Positions 24,715 to 33,948 of a stretch of DNA of 64,000 bases are shown one piece after another. The stretch comes from Fibrobacter succinogenes (GTDB taxonomy: Bacteria > Fibrobacterota > Fibrobacteria > Fibrobacterales > Fibrobacteraceae): assembly GCF_902779965.1 (NCBI RefSeq), contig NZ_CACZDK010000011.1:1-64000 (forward strand), given 5' to 3'. Numbering within the stretch: position 1 is the first letter of the stretch; every line of letters starts with the position of its first letter. The position numbers and the translations under genes were made by a program. Below the pieces are notes generated by a model. The model had not been told where the DNA came from. It saw only the letters and a program-made list of their open reading frames with translations, and did no database searches.

Positions 24715-25671
24715 TTACTTTTTCCATTCCGCGAGCACCATGCCCGCAACAATAGCCGCCGCGCCCGCAAGGGCGACGGCTGTTATTTTTTCGCCAAGCG
24801 CAATCACAGCCGTAATAATCGTCACAAGCGGAATCGCATAGATATAATTGCTCGCCAAAACCGTTCCAAGTTGCTTCAGTACCTTATTCCAGATGAGGTA
24901 TCCAAACATTGACGAGAACACCGTGAGGCAAAGAAAATTGAGCGACACGACAGGTTCCGCAAAGTTCTGCCACAGGACTCCGAGGAAAAGCCCTGCACCC
25001 GCTTCATTTGGAGCAAACGCCGTTTCGCCCAGCATAATGATTATTGACGAAAGCGCGCCATAGAAAAACATCTTTCGAGTTATAAACAACGTAGAATATT
25101 TTTCATTGAGAGGTCGTACAATCAACGAATAAATCGTCCACATGCAAGCCGAGCAGAACGCGAGCAAATCGCCCACCGGCGAAAGTTTTAGAATAAACTT
25201 TCCATTCAGCACCACAAGCACCATGCCAACAAACGTGACAAGGCACCCGATAATTTGCCGTTTGCAAAGACGTTCGCTCTTGTAAATAAGCCCGCCAAAA
25301 ATCATCGTCAAAAGCGGGTTCGTGCAGACAATCAGCGAAACATTGCTCGACGGCGAAATCGAGAGCGCCGTGTTCTCCGCCCAAAAGTAAAGCGTGCAAC
25401 CCGTCAGCCCGCACAAGCAAAGAATCAGTTCGTGCTTCCAGTTTTCACAACGGAATTTTTTATGCGTCATGGCGAGCAGCAGCAAGTACGTCACCGTAAA
25501 GCGCAACGTAAAAATCTGCACCGCCGAGAACCCGTGATTCAAAAGCACCTTCGTGCTCACAAAACTCGTGCCCCAAAATGCAATTGTTCCAATCGCAAGG
25601 ATATGCCAAAGTGCAAGACCACGCGAGGTGTTTGCTGTAGATTCAAAGGCTTTAATCGGAGCAGGTTTCAT
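24715..25671 (-). CDS. EamA/DMT-family membrane transporter
   Basis: This 318-residue drug/metabolite transporter has ten hydrophobic helices arranged as two EamA repeats. The first repeat contains FWGTSFVSTKVLL (about residues 32-44). The second repeat starts near residue 165 with GDLLAFCSACMWTIYSLI. The ATG at 25671 was preferred to the TTG at 25680. The gene converges on the candidate RiPP precursor, with stops 5 bp apart, and no terminator separates them. Many EamA proteins export amino acids or small metabolites, so export of a processed product is conceivable but not supported by gene direction. Confidence 0.85.
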   Translation of the reverse strand: MKPAPIKAFESTANTSRGLALWHILAIGTIAFWGTSFVSTKVLLNHGFSAVQIFTLRFTVTYLLLLAMTHKKFRCENWKHELILCLCGLTGCTLYFWAENTALSISPSSNVSLIVCTNPLLTMIFGGLIYKSERLCKRQIIGCLVTFVGMVLVVLNGKFILKLSPVGDLLAFCSACMWTIYSLIVRPLNEKYSTLFITRKMFFYGALSSIIIMLGETAFAPNEAGAGLFLGVLWQNFAEPVVSLNFLCLTVFSSMFGYLIWNKVLKQLGTVLASNYIYAIPLVTIITAVIALGEKITAVALAGAAAIVAGMVLAEWKK

Positions 25672-25706
25672 CGACCGCAAAGATAGTTTTTTATAAAGCC
25701 AGTAGT

Positions 25707-26849
25707 CTATAACGGGGCCCCATATCGCAAAGGTTCCACACTGTTAACATCTTTATTCGACAAAAGGCAATCGATCGTTTCGCTCGTGGCGGTGCCAAGA
25801 ATGATAGATCTATCTAATGCGACATCCTCGCCTTTGCAAGTTTTCACAATTTCTTTACAAGCATCCATTGGAATATCATCCCAGCAGCCGACAACAATTT
25901 CAAGAGACACATCTTCAACAACCCAATGCGCCCCCGTGTAGTCAAATTCCAGCTTCGTCGTATCATCGACACTGAACGTGTTATACAGCCCATCAATACG
26001 AGAATCAATAGCCACCTTTTCAATATCCTTTTCTGATTTCGCAAAGCAAATGTTCATATCTAAGTTATCCGTATAAAGAGCTGAACAATTCACAATATCA
26101 ATGCCTACACCCTTTAGCGACTCGCGTTCAGCCTTTTCCATTGGGTAATCCTTGATAATCCAAAAACGTCCTGCCACTTGCGTCATAAGCGAATCATCAT
26201 CAATCCTCTTGACAAGAGTTTCTTTACCGCGAGAACTATATACAATACCATCCGCAACAGACTCATCAGCATCATACGTATTGTACACCTCCTCAACTAA
26301 AGACATGATGGTCATTTTTTCAACATCCTTATCAGCTTTCATCAGACAAAGATCCATATAGGAATATTCACTTCTATAACCACTATATTCAAAAAGATAA
26401 TGAATGGAACCGCTGTAGCAACGCAGTCTATGAATTCCAATTTTTTCAAGAGCTTCTGTTTCGGATTTATCAAGATTGCCTGACATTAACAACCAAAAAC
26501 GTCCGGCAGACTGCGTCATTTTAGGATCCGCATCGAATCTTTGGACAGTCTTTTTTTTGTCTCCATTTTTTATGACAATACCACTGACTGTAAACGATGA
26601 ACTCGATTTGGCATCGGGAGCACTCGATGATAACAATTCACTCGATGAAGAAAGGACACTTGAAGAAGAAATCTCTAGAGACGAAACTCCCTCGATAGAA
26701 CTGCTAGAAGATATTACCGTCTCAGAAGACATTGAACCGTTCGATTCAGGCTCCGTCAAAAAATTACTCGACGATGCGGAATCATCCCCACAAGATGCAA
26801 AATAAAATGCAATACAGAATAATGAAATTGCGAGTTTAACGTTCCGCAT
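25707..26849 (-). CDS. Poly-serine-linker lipoprotein with two repeated ~100-residue modules
   Basis: This 380-residue lipoprotein has the lipobox AFYFASCGDD, then a serine-rich linker (about residues 25-85, several SSSS runs) typical of Fibrobacter secreted proteins. Two tandem modules follow. Each starts GIV, includes MTQ-x-AGRFW, KAE/KSE-x-E-x-L, an internal Cys and CLMKADKDVEK or CFAKSEKDIEK, and ends YNTY/F. A third, Cys-rich segment (about 290-380) is unrelated. The ATG at 26849 has AGGAG immediately upstream; the earlier in-frame start lacks support. The function is unknown. Paired cysteines suggest disulfides in an exported domain. Confidence 0.72.
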   Translation of the reverse strand: MRNVKLAISLFCIAFYFASCGDDSASSSNFLTEPESNGSMSSETVISSSSSIEGVSSLEISSSSVLSSSSELLSSSAPDAKSSSSFTVSGIVIKNGDKKKTVQRFDADPKMTQSAGRFWLLMSGNLDKSETEALEKIGIHRLRCYSGSIHYLFEYSGYRSEYSYMDLCLMKADKDVEKMTIMSLVEEVYNTYDADESVADGIVYSSRGKETLVKRIDDDSLMTQVAGRFWIIKDYPMEKAERESLKGVGIDIVNCSALYTDNLDMNICFAKSEKDIEKVAIDSRIDGLYNTFSVDDTTKLEFDYTGAHWVVEDVSLEIVVGCWDDIPMDACKEIVKTCKGEDVALDRSIILGTATSETIDCLLSNKDVNSVEPLRYGAPL

Positions 26850-27028
26850 ACGGTCTCCTTTTCTTGTTCTTAATATACAAACAATATGGAAAGAACGAAA
26901 AACCGTGTTAAAGTCCAAAATGGCAAAATCGATTTTCCACATATAGTTTTTAATTATTACTATCTATAACTTTTACCTAATTTCGCCTATACTTTCTTAC
27001 TTTCAGACATTTTCGAAAACCATTTTAC

Positions 27029-27057
27029 TAGACCATGCTATAGAATCTAACTATATT
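27029..27057 (+). promoter_or_regulatory. Candidate promoter of metY
   Basis: TAGACC (27029-27034), 17 bp, TATATT (27052-27057). The -35 is weak. The box is 34 bp before the metY ATG. Confidence 0.4.
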
Positions 27058-27090
27058 ACAAGCCATAAATAATTTATAAAGGATTACAAA

Positions 27091-28368
27091 ATGTCTAAAA
27101 TCGAAACTCTTTGCATTCAGGGCGGCTGGCAGCCGAAAAACGGCGAACCGCGCGTTCTCCCCATTTACCAGAGCACCACGTTCAAGTACGAGACCACCAA
27201 TGACATGGCCGACTTGTTCGACTTGAAGGCTTCCGGCTACTTCTACACCCGTCTGCAGAACCCGACCAACGACGCCGTCGCTAACAAGATTGCCGCTCTC
27301 GAAGGTGGTGTTGCCGCGATGCTCACGAGTTCCGGTCAGGCAGCAAACTTCTATGCCGTCTTCAACATCTGCGAATCTGGCGACCATTTCATCAGCACTT
27401 CTGCTATTTACGGCGGCACGAGCAACCTCTTCTCCGTGACCATGAAGAAGCTCGGCATCGAATGCACGTTCGTTGACCAGGATGCCTCTGACGAAGAAAT
27501 CGAAAAGGCTTTCCGCCCGAACACCAAGTGCGTCTTCGGCGAAACAGTCGCAAACCCGGCTGGCAAGGTTTTGGACCTCAAGCGCTTTGCTGATCTCGCC
27601 CACAAGCACGGCGTTCCGATGATCGTCGATAACACCTTCCCGACTCCGATTCTCTGCCGTCCGATTGAATTCGGCGTCGATATCGTGACGCATTCCACCA
27701 CCAAGTACATGGATGGCCATGCTACTGCTGTGGGCGGCTGCATCGTCGATAGCGGCAACTTCGACTGGGAAGCAAACCACGACCGTTTCAAGGGCCTCAC
27801 CGAACCGGATCCGAGCTACCACGGTCTCGCCTACACGAAGGCATTCGGCAAGGGCGCTTTCATCACGAAGGCTACCGCACAGCTCATGCGCGACTTTGGT
27901 TCTATCCAGTCTCCGCAGAACGCATTCCTCTTGAACCTCGGTCTTGAAACTTTGCACCTCCGCATGCCGCGCCACTGCGAAAACGCTCTCGCCTGCGCCA
28001 AGTTCCTCAAGAACCACCCGAAGGTGGCCTGGGTCAACTACGCAGGCCTCGAAGGCGACAAGTACTATGAACTCGCCCAGAAGCAGTTCAATGGCGGTCT
28101 CCCGTGCGGCGTTCTCACGTTCGGCATCAAGGGTGGTCGTGAAAAGTCCATCCAGTTCATGGATAGCCTCAAGATGATCTGCATCGTGACTCACGTGGCC
28201 GACGCCCGCAGCTGCGTGCTGCATCCGGCAAGCCACACGCACCGTCAGCTCACCGACGAACAGCTCATCGAAGCAGGCGTTGCACCGGACCTCATCCGTT
28301 TCAGCGTGGGTATCGAGAACGTCGAAGACATTATCGCCGACCTCACGCAGGCTTTGGACAAAGTGTAA
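27091..28368 (+). CDS. metY: O-acetylhomoserine sulfhydrylase (homocysteine synthase)
   Basis: This PLP enzyme of the Cys/Met metabolism family makes homocysteine from O-acetylhomoserine and sulfide, the direct-sulfhydrylation route to methionine. Its 425 residues match MetY, which is longer than MetB (about 390). Motifs include the start IETLCIQGGW, SGQAANFYAVFNI (about residues 77-89), and the PLP lysine K205 in HSTTKYMDGH. AAAGGA precedes the ATG. Codon use is strongly biased to C-ending codons, a sign of high expression. With cysK, patB and the transporter it completes a sulfur-assimilation set in this window. Confidence 0.93.
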   Translation: MSKIETLCIQGGWQPKNGEPRVLPIYQSTTFKYETTNDMADLFDLKASGYFYTRLQNPTNDAVANKIAALEGGVAAMLTSSGQAANFYAVFNICESGDHFISTSAIYGGTSNLFSVTMKKLGIECTFVDQDASDEEIEKAFRPNTKCVFGETVANPAGKVLDLKRFADLAHKHGVPMIVDNTFPTPILCRPIEFGVDIVTHSTTKYMDGHATAVGGCIVDSGNFDWEANHDRFKGLTEPDPSYHGLAYTKAFGKGAFITKATAQLMRDFGSIQSPQNAFLLNLGLETLHLRMPRHCENALACAKFLKNHPKVAWVNYAGLEGDKYYELAQKQFNGGLPCGVLTFGIKGGREKSIQFMDSLKMICIVTHVADARSCVLHPASHTHRQLTDEQLIEAGVAPDLIRFSVGIENVEDIIADLTQALDKV

Positions 28369-28396
28369 ACAATCGTATTACACCTCAATACATCAA

Positions 28397-28427
28397 AAAC
28401 GGCGCTGACCAATCAGCGTCGTTTTCT
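28397..28427 (+). terminator. Terminator after metY
   Basis: ACGGCGCTGA (28399-28408) pairs with TCAGCGTCGT (28413-28422) around a short CCAA loop, followed by TTTTCTT. Confidence 0.82.
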
Positions 28428-28489
28428 TATATAGCCATATCCCGCATATATGCCTATATTTAGGGAACCTCAAAAAGAAGGATATAACA

Positions 28490-29485
28490 ATGCTTAATTT
28501 AATAAGGGCTGTTAGCCGCTTTTTATCGACATACACATCGCTTTTCGTTATCGCATGTGCGATCATCGCGTTTTTCATCCCGACGCTTTTTGGCTGGGTT
28601 CACGGCAACACAAGCTCAATTATTCTCGGCATCATCATGCTCAGCATGGGTCTCACCATCACCATGGACGACGTTCGCAACTTGATGAAACGCCCCGCCG
28701 ACATTTTCCTTGGCGCCGTAGCACAGTACACCATCATGCCGCTCGTTGCGTTTACGCTCACGAAGATTTTCGGACTTGACCCGTATTTGGCTATCGGCAT
28801 TGTCCTTGTCGGTTGCTGCCCAGGCGGCGTTTCGAGCAACGTCATGAGCTTTTTGGCTAAAGGCGACGTCACATACTCCGTAAGCATGACCATGGCAAGT
28901 ACGCTCCTCGCCCCGCTTATGACTCCGCTTTTAGTCCTTTGGCTCGCCGATACAAGCATCGAAGTGAACGCCGTGGGCATGTTCCTCAACATCCTTTACG
29001 TGACGGTGTTTCCGATTCTCATCGGTTTCACTTGCAACTACTTCTTCGGCAAGCGAGCAGGCTTCAAAGAATTCCAATCGAACATGCCTGCCGTAAGCGT
29101 CATCGGCCTCGCGTTAATCGTCGGTGGCGTCATCGTGACCGTGCGTCCGCAACTCTTAACGAACGGCATGGGGCTTATTGCACTCATCCTCGCAGTAGTC
29201 TTTTTGCATAATGGCCTCGGCTATGTGCTCGGCTATAACGTCGGTCGTTTGTTCAAATTTAACACCGCCAAAAAGCGCACCATTTCCATCGAAGTCGGCG
29301 TGCAGAACGCAGGCATGGCAACAGTCCTCGCCGCAGCATTCTTCGCCAACCCAGAAAATCTCGCTCTCCACCCGGAAGCAGCCCTTTGCGTTGTTCCGTG
29401 CGCCATCAGCTGCGCCTACCATTCCATCAGCGGCACAATCCTCGCCGGAATTTTCGCGCACATGGATAAAAAGAAGTCTCAGTAG
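28490..29485 (+). CDS. Bile acid:sodium symporter (BASS) family transporter
   Basis: This 331-residue integral membrane protein has about nine or ten helices. The BASS/SBF signature segments are visible: ILGIIMLSMGLTITMDD (about residues 44-60), GCCPGGVSSNVMSFLAKGD (about 107-125) and ISIEVGVQNAGMATVLA (about 260-276), which line the sodium and substrate sites. AAGGA precedes the ATG, with a TATATT box at 28455-28460. Bacterial members carry pantoate, 2-oxo acids or other organic anions. The metY neighbour may be coincidental, as a terminator lies between. Confidence 0.88.
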   Translation: MLNLIRAVSRFLSTYTSLFVIACAIIAFFIPTLFGWVHGNTSSIILGIIMLSMGLTITMDDVRNLMKRPADIFLGAVAQYTIMPLVAFTLTKIFGLDPYLAIGIVLVGCCPGGVSSNVMSFLAKGDVTYSVSMTMASTLLAPLMTPLLVLWLADTSIEVNAVGMFLNILYVTVFPILIGFTCNYFFGKRAGFKEFQSNMPAVSVIGLALIVGGVIVTVRPQLLTNGMGLIALILAVVFLHNGLGYVLGYNVGRLFKFNTAKKRTISIEVGVQNAGMATVLAAAFFANPENLALHPEAALCVVPCAISCAYHSISGTILAGIFAHMDKKKSQ

Positions 29486-29531
29486 CAAGACATCCATTTT
29501 CACAACACAAACAACCCAACATTACCCATAG

Positions 29532-29562
29532 AAAAAGGTCTTCCCCCAAGGAAGACCTTTTC
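29532..29562. terminator. Bidirectional terminator between BASS transporter and deaminase genes
   Basis: AAAAGGTCTTCC (29533-29544) pairs with GGAAGACCTTTT (29550-29561), giving T runs in both directions between convergent genes. Confidence 0.88.
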
Positions 29563-29583
29563 TGCTAAAGATCTGATAAATTA

Positions 29584-31092
29584 TTAATCATCATTAAAAC
29601 TATCTTCAAAATCCTTCAATTTCGATTCAAAAGCATCACTAATTGTTTTCTTATCGTCATCATTAAGGAAACTATACTTGATACTATTTCGTGCAATCAT
29701 CTTTACTTCATCATAAGTTAAATTATACCTGTAAACAGCACGAGAAAATTCTTCCGTAATAGAAGTGCGAAGAATCCCCGGATCATCAGTAGATATAACT
29801 ATCGGAACTCCACTCTCTTTATAAAGGTTAAACGGATGAGAATCTCCTTTGACACCGAGAATAAACTCGTTACTTGTGAGATTTATCTCAATCGCAATAT
29901 CATTTTCCTTCATCAAATTCAAAAATGAAGCGCTGTCATGTTCAAAGACGATATCAACACCATGACCAATTCTTCTTGCACCTCCAACCATTACAGCATA
30001 AAAAACGTGATACGTAAGGTGTTCTGGTGGAACAAGCCCCATAGTCAACTCACCTGCATGAAGAGCAATATTCGGACCCTTGCCATATTTTTTTTCGAAA
30101 TCTTTTCCTAATTCAGAGAGCATCAACATATGCACCACATAATACTGCATAGAGTTCTCAGAGTTTTCCGCAGCAACAAGATTACAACCAACAATATTTT
30201 TAGCCCCTTCCTGTGTAGTCATTGCCTTCAGAACGATATAAAGCTGGCAAAGCACAATAAGCGGATCTTTATCTCGTGAAGCGTACCCCTGCAATTTAAT
30301 GAGGACATCATCATCTGATACAATGGTTGTATCAAATTTACTTGTTATAAAACTTTCTATTTGCAGCGGGGTCTTAAGTATTGCTACGTTATCTGCTACA
30401 TATTTCTGAACAGTTTGGTAGAGCTCCGAATTAGTATCTTCATATAGTCTATCATATTCGCCAATAATTTTTTTTACACTATTACGGATATTATCTTCAT
30501 AGGTTACTATATCTCGGCTCCATTTTTCAAAATCATCTGCATAGCCTTTACGATCTTTTTCTGATAAAAAAACAGAGTTAGGAACTGTAGGTGAGATACC
30601 GATAGACTCGATATACTGTAGATTTTCCTCCTTAGCTCTAACCTTTAGCTGATGAACAATTTCAGGCAAATACTTATTACCTGCTGCAGCTATGAAATTT
30701 CCGAACAGCGAGAAAAAATACTCGTCAGCACCAAGAGGATACTTATAAGGGTGATAATTCCTTACACTCCATTTATCAATCAGAGACATGCGAGTAGAAT
30801 GGAAATCATATTTTTTACACCCATATTCATCCGCTTCGAAAGTTTTTGCTGTCAATTGGATGTATTTGTCCGCATCATGATACTTTTTAGGATCTGGAGC
30901 ACCATCACTCAATCTCCCGGTATCTGGATTAACATAAAGCTGTGCATTATATGCGATAGCAAATAACGTCTCAGCATAAGCAGCACCGGTAAGATGATGG
31001 TGCAAGTCAGCTCCTTTTGGCATATCGGCAAAAAACTGACGTAATTTCGCTTTATTATGCTTGATTGATTCAAAGTATTCATTTACCGGCAT
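29584..31092 (-). CDS. Adenosine deaminase-family metal hydrolase (ADGF-like length)
   Basis: This 502-residue protein has the adenosine deaminase metal-binding set: DLHHHLTGA (about residues 29-37), ALHAGEL (about 341-347), RIGHGVD (about 371-377) and STDDPGIL (about 445-452). The length is nearer to adenosine-deaminase growth factors than to bacterial Add (about 330), with a long insert (about 60-230). No signal peptide is visible. The usual HLDG is HLTG here. The gene is visibly richer in A/T and in rare codons such as ATA and AGA than its neighbours, which suggests recent acquisition. The substrate may be adenosine or another purine nucleoside. Confidence 0.82.
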   Translation of the reverse strand: MPVNEYFESIKHNKAKLRQFFADMPKGADLHHHLTGAAYAETLFAIAYNAQLYVNPDTGRLSDGAPDPKKYHDADKYIQLTAKTFEADEYGCKKYDFHSTRMSLIDKWSVRNYHPYKYPLGADEYFFSLFGNFIAAAGNKYLPEIVHQLKVRAKEENLQYIESIGISPTVPNSVFLSEKDRKGYADDFEKWSRDIVTYEDNIRNSVKKIIGEYDRLYEDTNSELYQTVQKYVADNVAILKTPLQIESFITSKFDTTIVSDDDVLIKLQGYASRDKDPLIVLCQLYIVLKAMTTQEGAKNIVGCNLVAAENSENSMQYYVVHMLMLSELGKDFEKKYGKGPNIALHAGELTMGLVPPEHLTYHVFYAVMVGGARRIGHGVDIVFEHDSASFLNLMKENDIAIEINLTSNEFILGVKGDSHPFNLYKESGVPIVISTDDPGILRTSITEEFSRAVYRYNLTYDEVKMIARNSIKYSFLNDDDKKTISDAFESKLKDFEDSFNDD

Positions 31093-31194
31093 TGTTTTTC
31101 TCCTTGATTAGTTCGTCTCTATATTATTTATTGCCATTATCCTCCCTTTTACTCCGTAACATCTTATTTACACAAACACAGTGCTCAACATTTG

Positions 31195-31224
31195 AAAAGG
31201 GCGGCCCTTTCGGGTCGCCCTTTG
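31195..31224 (-). terminator. Terminator after the AspT-type transporter
   Basis: AAAGGGCGGCCC (31196-31207) pairs with GGGTCGCCCTTT (31212-31223). On the minus strand a TTTT tail follows. The 111 bases between it and the transporter stop show no gene. Confidence 0.75.
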
Positions 31225-31335
31225 TTATGACCAGGAAAACGTATGTCAATACAACAAAACCAAAAATCCTCAAGAATCTCGCAGCATTTCATGAACAAAC
31301 TTTATTCATCAAAGCGTCGCGTACAAACAATTCCG

Positions 31336-33000
31336 TCAAGAGATCAGCAGTATCGCAAGCACCTGCCCGCTCAAAATTCTTAGCAACATCGTAAGCGGGT
31401 AAACAGAGGCGTAACCGATGTTCGTTGCTTCGGAATTGCTGAGCCCGTTTGCGAACGCGAGCGCCGGAGGGTCTGTCGTTGCACCAGCAAGCACACCGCA
31501 AAGCGAGAGGTAATTGACCTTGAACACGGCCTTACCCACAATCGCCACAATCATCAGCGGAACAAATGTGATAATCGCCGAAAGCGCCATGTAGTAGAAT
31601 CCGTCGCCGTTCAAGAGCACATCAAAGAACTTGATACCGGCATTGAGACCCACGCAGCTGAGGAAAATCGTAATGCCGAGTTCACGCAGCATAAGGTTCG
31701 CGCTATTCGCCATGAAAAAGTTGAGCGGACCCATCTTTCGTTTACGGCTAAGGATAATCGCGACAATCAGCGGACCGCCAGCAAGCCCGAGCTTGAGCGG
31801 AGTCGGCATGCCAGGAATCGCCACCGGGATACTTCCGACAATCACGCCGAGGAAAATTCCGAGGAATGCCGGCAAAATTTCCGGATGGTCAAGCGCCGTG
31901 AGCGAGTCGCCCAATTCCTTTGCCGCAGCAGCAATTGCATCCGGCGTACCCACAACAAGCAATTTGTCTGCAAACTTCACGCGGATATCGAGGCGCCCGG
32001 TGAACTTGAACCCGCCACGCGTCACACGGCTTACCGTCACACCAAAGCGATCGTTAAGCGCAAGCTGCTGGATACTCTTGCCAAGAATTTTCTTGTTCGT
32101 CACGAGAATCGTCTTGACGGCCAAATTCGATTTCTGGAGCGTAATCGGCGTAGCCTGTTTTTCGCCAATAATCTTTTCCAAGCCCTCAATCGCCTCGGGC
32201 ATACCGACCACATGCACCAAGTCGCCAAGTTCCAGCGTCATATCGCCCTTTGGCATGTTAATCACCTGGTCGCGAGCATGGCGCGTCACCACGGCTCCGG
32301 TCGAAATGAGCCCCGGAATATCCTTGATTTTGCACCCTACAAGATTTGCGTTATCGACCCTGAGCGTGCAAGACATGATTTCCTTGGACTGCTCCGCAAT
32401 TTCTTTTTGGTACTCAGCAGCAGCAGTATCCGGTTTCTGCTTAAAGAACACGCGCACAAGAATCATCACAAGGATAATGCCAATCACACCGAACGGATAC
32501 GCCACCGCATACCCCACGCCCGTCAAAGAAGCATCGACACCAGCCGCCGTAAGCGCCGAATTTGCAGCACCAAGCGAAGGAGTATTCGTCACCGCACCGC
32601 AAAGCATACCGATAAGCACCGGAACATTGCCGTGCATACTTGTCGTAAAATAAATAAGGACGGTAGCAAGTACGCCCAGAAGGACAATGCTTACTGCGAG
32701 AATATTAAGCACCAACCCATGTCTTTTTAGGGAGTCTACAAAGCCAGGGCCTACCTGCATACCGATTGTATAAACAAATAAAATAAGGCCAAATTCTTGC
32801 ATAAAATGGAGTACGCTGGGCTCAATCCGCATTCCGATATGACCTAGAAGGATTCCTACGAAAAGAGCTCCAGCTCCTCCAAGGCTAACACCTTTAACCT
32901 TGATTTTCCCCACCATAATACCAATAGCTGCAGTGAGGGAAATTACCAACACCTGTTGTCCGACGGAGGGTTTAACGAGTAAGTCAATAAGCCATTCCAT
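31336..33000 (-). CDS. AspT/YidE-type aspartate:alanine-exchanger family transporter with two RCK_C domains
   Basis: This 554-residue membrane protein has five or six N-terminal helices, two central cytoplasmic TrkA-C (RCK_C) domains (about residues 205-375) and a second half of five or six helices. The order is diagnostic of the AAE family (YidE, YbjL, AspT). The repeated motifs GAVTNTPSLGAANSAL (about 135-150) and GATTDPPALAFANGL (about 505-519), one per half, are the duplicated transport signature. AAGGATGG precedes the ATG. Relatives exchange aspartate for alanine or succinate. Given a succinate-producing host, dicarboxylate transport is an attractive guess. Confidence 0.9.
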   Translation of the reverse strand: MEWLIDLLVKPSVGQQVLVISLTAAIGIMVGKIKVKGVSLGGAGALFVGILLGHIGMRIEPSVLHFMQEFGLILFVYTIGMQVGPGFVDSLKRHGLVLNILAVSIVLLGVLATVLIYFTTSMHGNVPVLIGMLCGAVTNTPSLGAANSALTAAGVDASLTGVGYAVAYPFGVIGIILVMILVRVFFKQKPDTAAAEYQKEIAEQSKEIMSCTLRVDNANLVGCKIKDIPGLISTGAVVTRHARDQVINMPKGDMTLELGDLVHVVGMPEAIEGLEKIIGEKQATPITLQKSNLAVKTILVTNKKILGKSIQQLALNDRFGVTVSRVTRGGFKFTGRLDIRVKFADKLLVVGTPDAIAAAAKELGDSLTALDHPEILPAFLGIFLGVIVGSIPVAIPGMPTPLKLGLAGGPLIVAIILSRKRKMGPLNFFMANSANLMLRELGITIFLSCVGLNAGIKFFDVLLNGDGFYYMALSAIITFVPLMIVAIVGKAVFKVNYLSLCGVLAGATTDPPALAFANGLSNSEATNIGYASVYPLTMLLRILSGQVLAILLIS

Positions 33001-33307
33001 ATACCATCCTTATTTTGCGCCCCAAATGTAGCATTGGAGATTGATAATGACTAATAGATTATTTATATTGTATTAATAACGAAAAATGATAGATAACGCA
33101 CTTACGCCATCTGCTCCCCTTATAATGTTATTTACTAATATAATTCAGCCCGACAAAAACAGCAAATTTCAACCACTTTACTTTTAGCAACTTTCCAAAG
33201 AGAACGCGAAAAAAGCACTACATTTCTATATTATTTTGCAATTGAACCCGGTCTTTCGGCAAAATCAAGGCGTCGCAAAGGCTTGAGCAACAACACAGGT
33301 GGCACAA
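33001..33307. other. Divergent intergenic region, AspT-type transporter / Nudix
   Basis: This 307-bp AT-rich region has no gene. A TATATT box at 33227-33232 could serve the Nudix gene, but no convincing -35 is present. Nothing else structured was seen. Confidence 0.4.
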
Positions 33308-33856
33308 ATGGCAGAAGAAATGATCGATATCCTGAACAGCGACGGAACTCCGGCGGGGTATGCCCGCGGAAGAACAGAAGTCCACGCCAAGGGACTTTGG
33401 CACCGCACGGTCCACATTTGGGCATTCGACACCCACGGCAGAATCGTTTTCCAGCTCCGTAGCCACCTCAAGGAAAACAACCCGAATCTGCTCGATACGA
33501 GCTGCGCAGGGCATATTACCGCAGGCGACGACAGCCGCAACGCCGCCATTCGCGAGCTCCACGAAGAGATGGGAGTTGACAAGCGCCCGGACGATTTCGA
33601 ATACCTCTTTGAAGCGACCCACGAAAATGTCCTGAACAATGGGACGTATTTTGACAACGAATATTATGATACTTATAAGATTATTTTGTCCGATGAAGAG
33701 GCCACGCACTTAATTCCGCAACCAGGCGAAGTTGATGATTTCGTATGGATGACTCCCGCCGAATTTCTTGAAAAACACGCTAAAAACCCCGAAAAATTCG
33801 TAGACCACCCCAAAGATTACACGTGGATACAGTCAATACAACATACGCAAAAATAA
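33308..33856 (+). CDS. Nudix hydrolase, YfcD/Idi-like
   Basis: This 182-residue Nudix protein hydrolyses a nucleoside diphosphate linked to another moiety, or a related pyrophosphate. The Nudix box runs from GHITAG to RELHEEMGV, with D in place of the first E (G-x5-D-x7-RELHEEMGV), as in the isopentenyl diphosphate isomerase-like and YfcD subgroups. The N-terminal EMIDILNSDGTPAG and HRTVHIWAFD also match that subgroup. The ATG at 33308 is preceded by AGGTGG; the GTG at 33299 is an alternative. The substrate is unknown. Confidence 0.85.
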   Translation: MAEEMIDILNSDGTPAGYARGRTEVHAKGLWHRTVHIWAFDTHGRIVFQLRSHLKENNPNLLDTSCAGHITAGDDSRNAAIRELHEEMGVDKRPDDFEYLFEATHENVLNNGTYFDNEYYDTYKIILSDEEATHLIPQPGEVDDFVWMTPAEFLEKHAKNPEKFVDHPKDYTWIQSIQHTQK

Positions 33857-33948
33857 GTATTAAATAGCTAAAGCAAGTTCATATTTTATATACATTCCTT
33901 TAATGGATTTGGGTAAATATTTTAGGAATTTCACGGGGGATGGTATCC

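Noticed and set aside
23335-25671. EamA transporter as part of the RiPP cassette
   Set aside because: It is on the opposite strand and convergent, so not in the same transcript. Kept only as a weak possibility.
26900-27090. SAM or other methionine-type riboswitch before metY
   Set aside because: The gap is AT-rich with a simple promoter and shows no conserved stem or T-run terminator before the SD.
27028-28242. 404-residue minus-strand ORF opposite metY
   Set aside because: A shadow created by the codon bias of metY, which matches its family over the full length. No SD or recognisable domain on the minus strand.
31065-31394. 109-residue plus-strand ORF spanning a terminator
   Set aside because: It crosses a clear minus-strand terminator hairpin and overlaps the 3' end of a real gene. 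No SD.
31631-32653. 340-residue plus-strand ORF opposite the AspT-type transporter
   Set aside because: Composition is that of antisense to a hydrophobic protein; the minus-strand gene has full family motifs.
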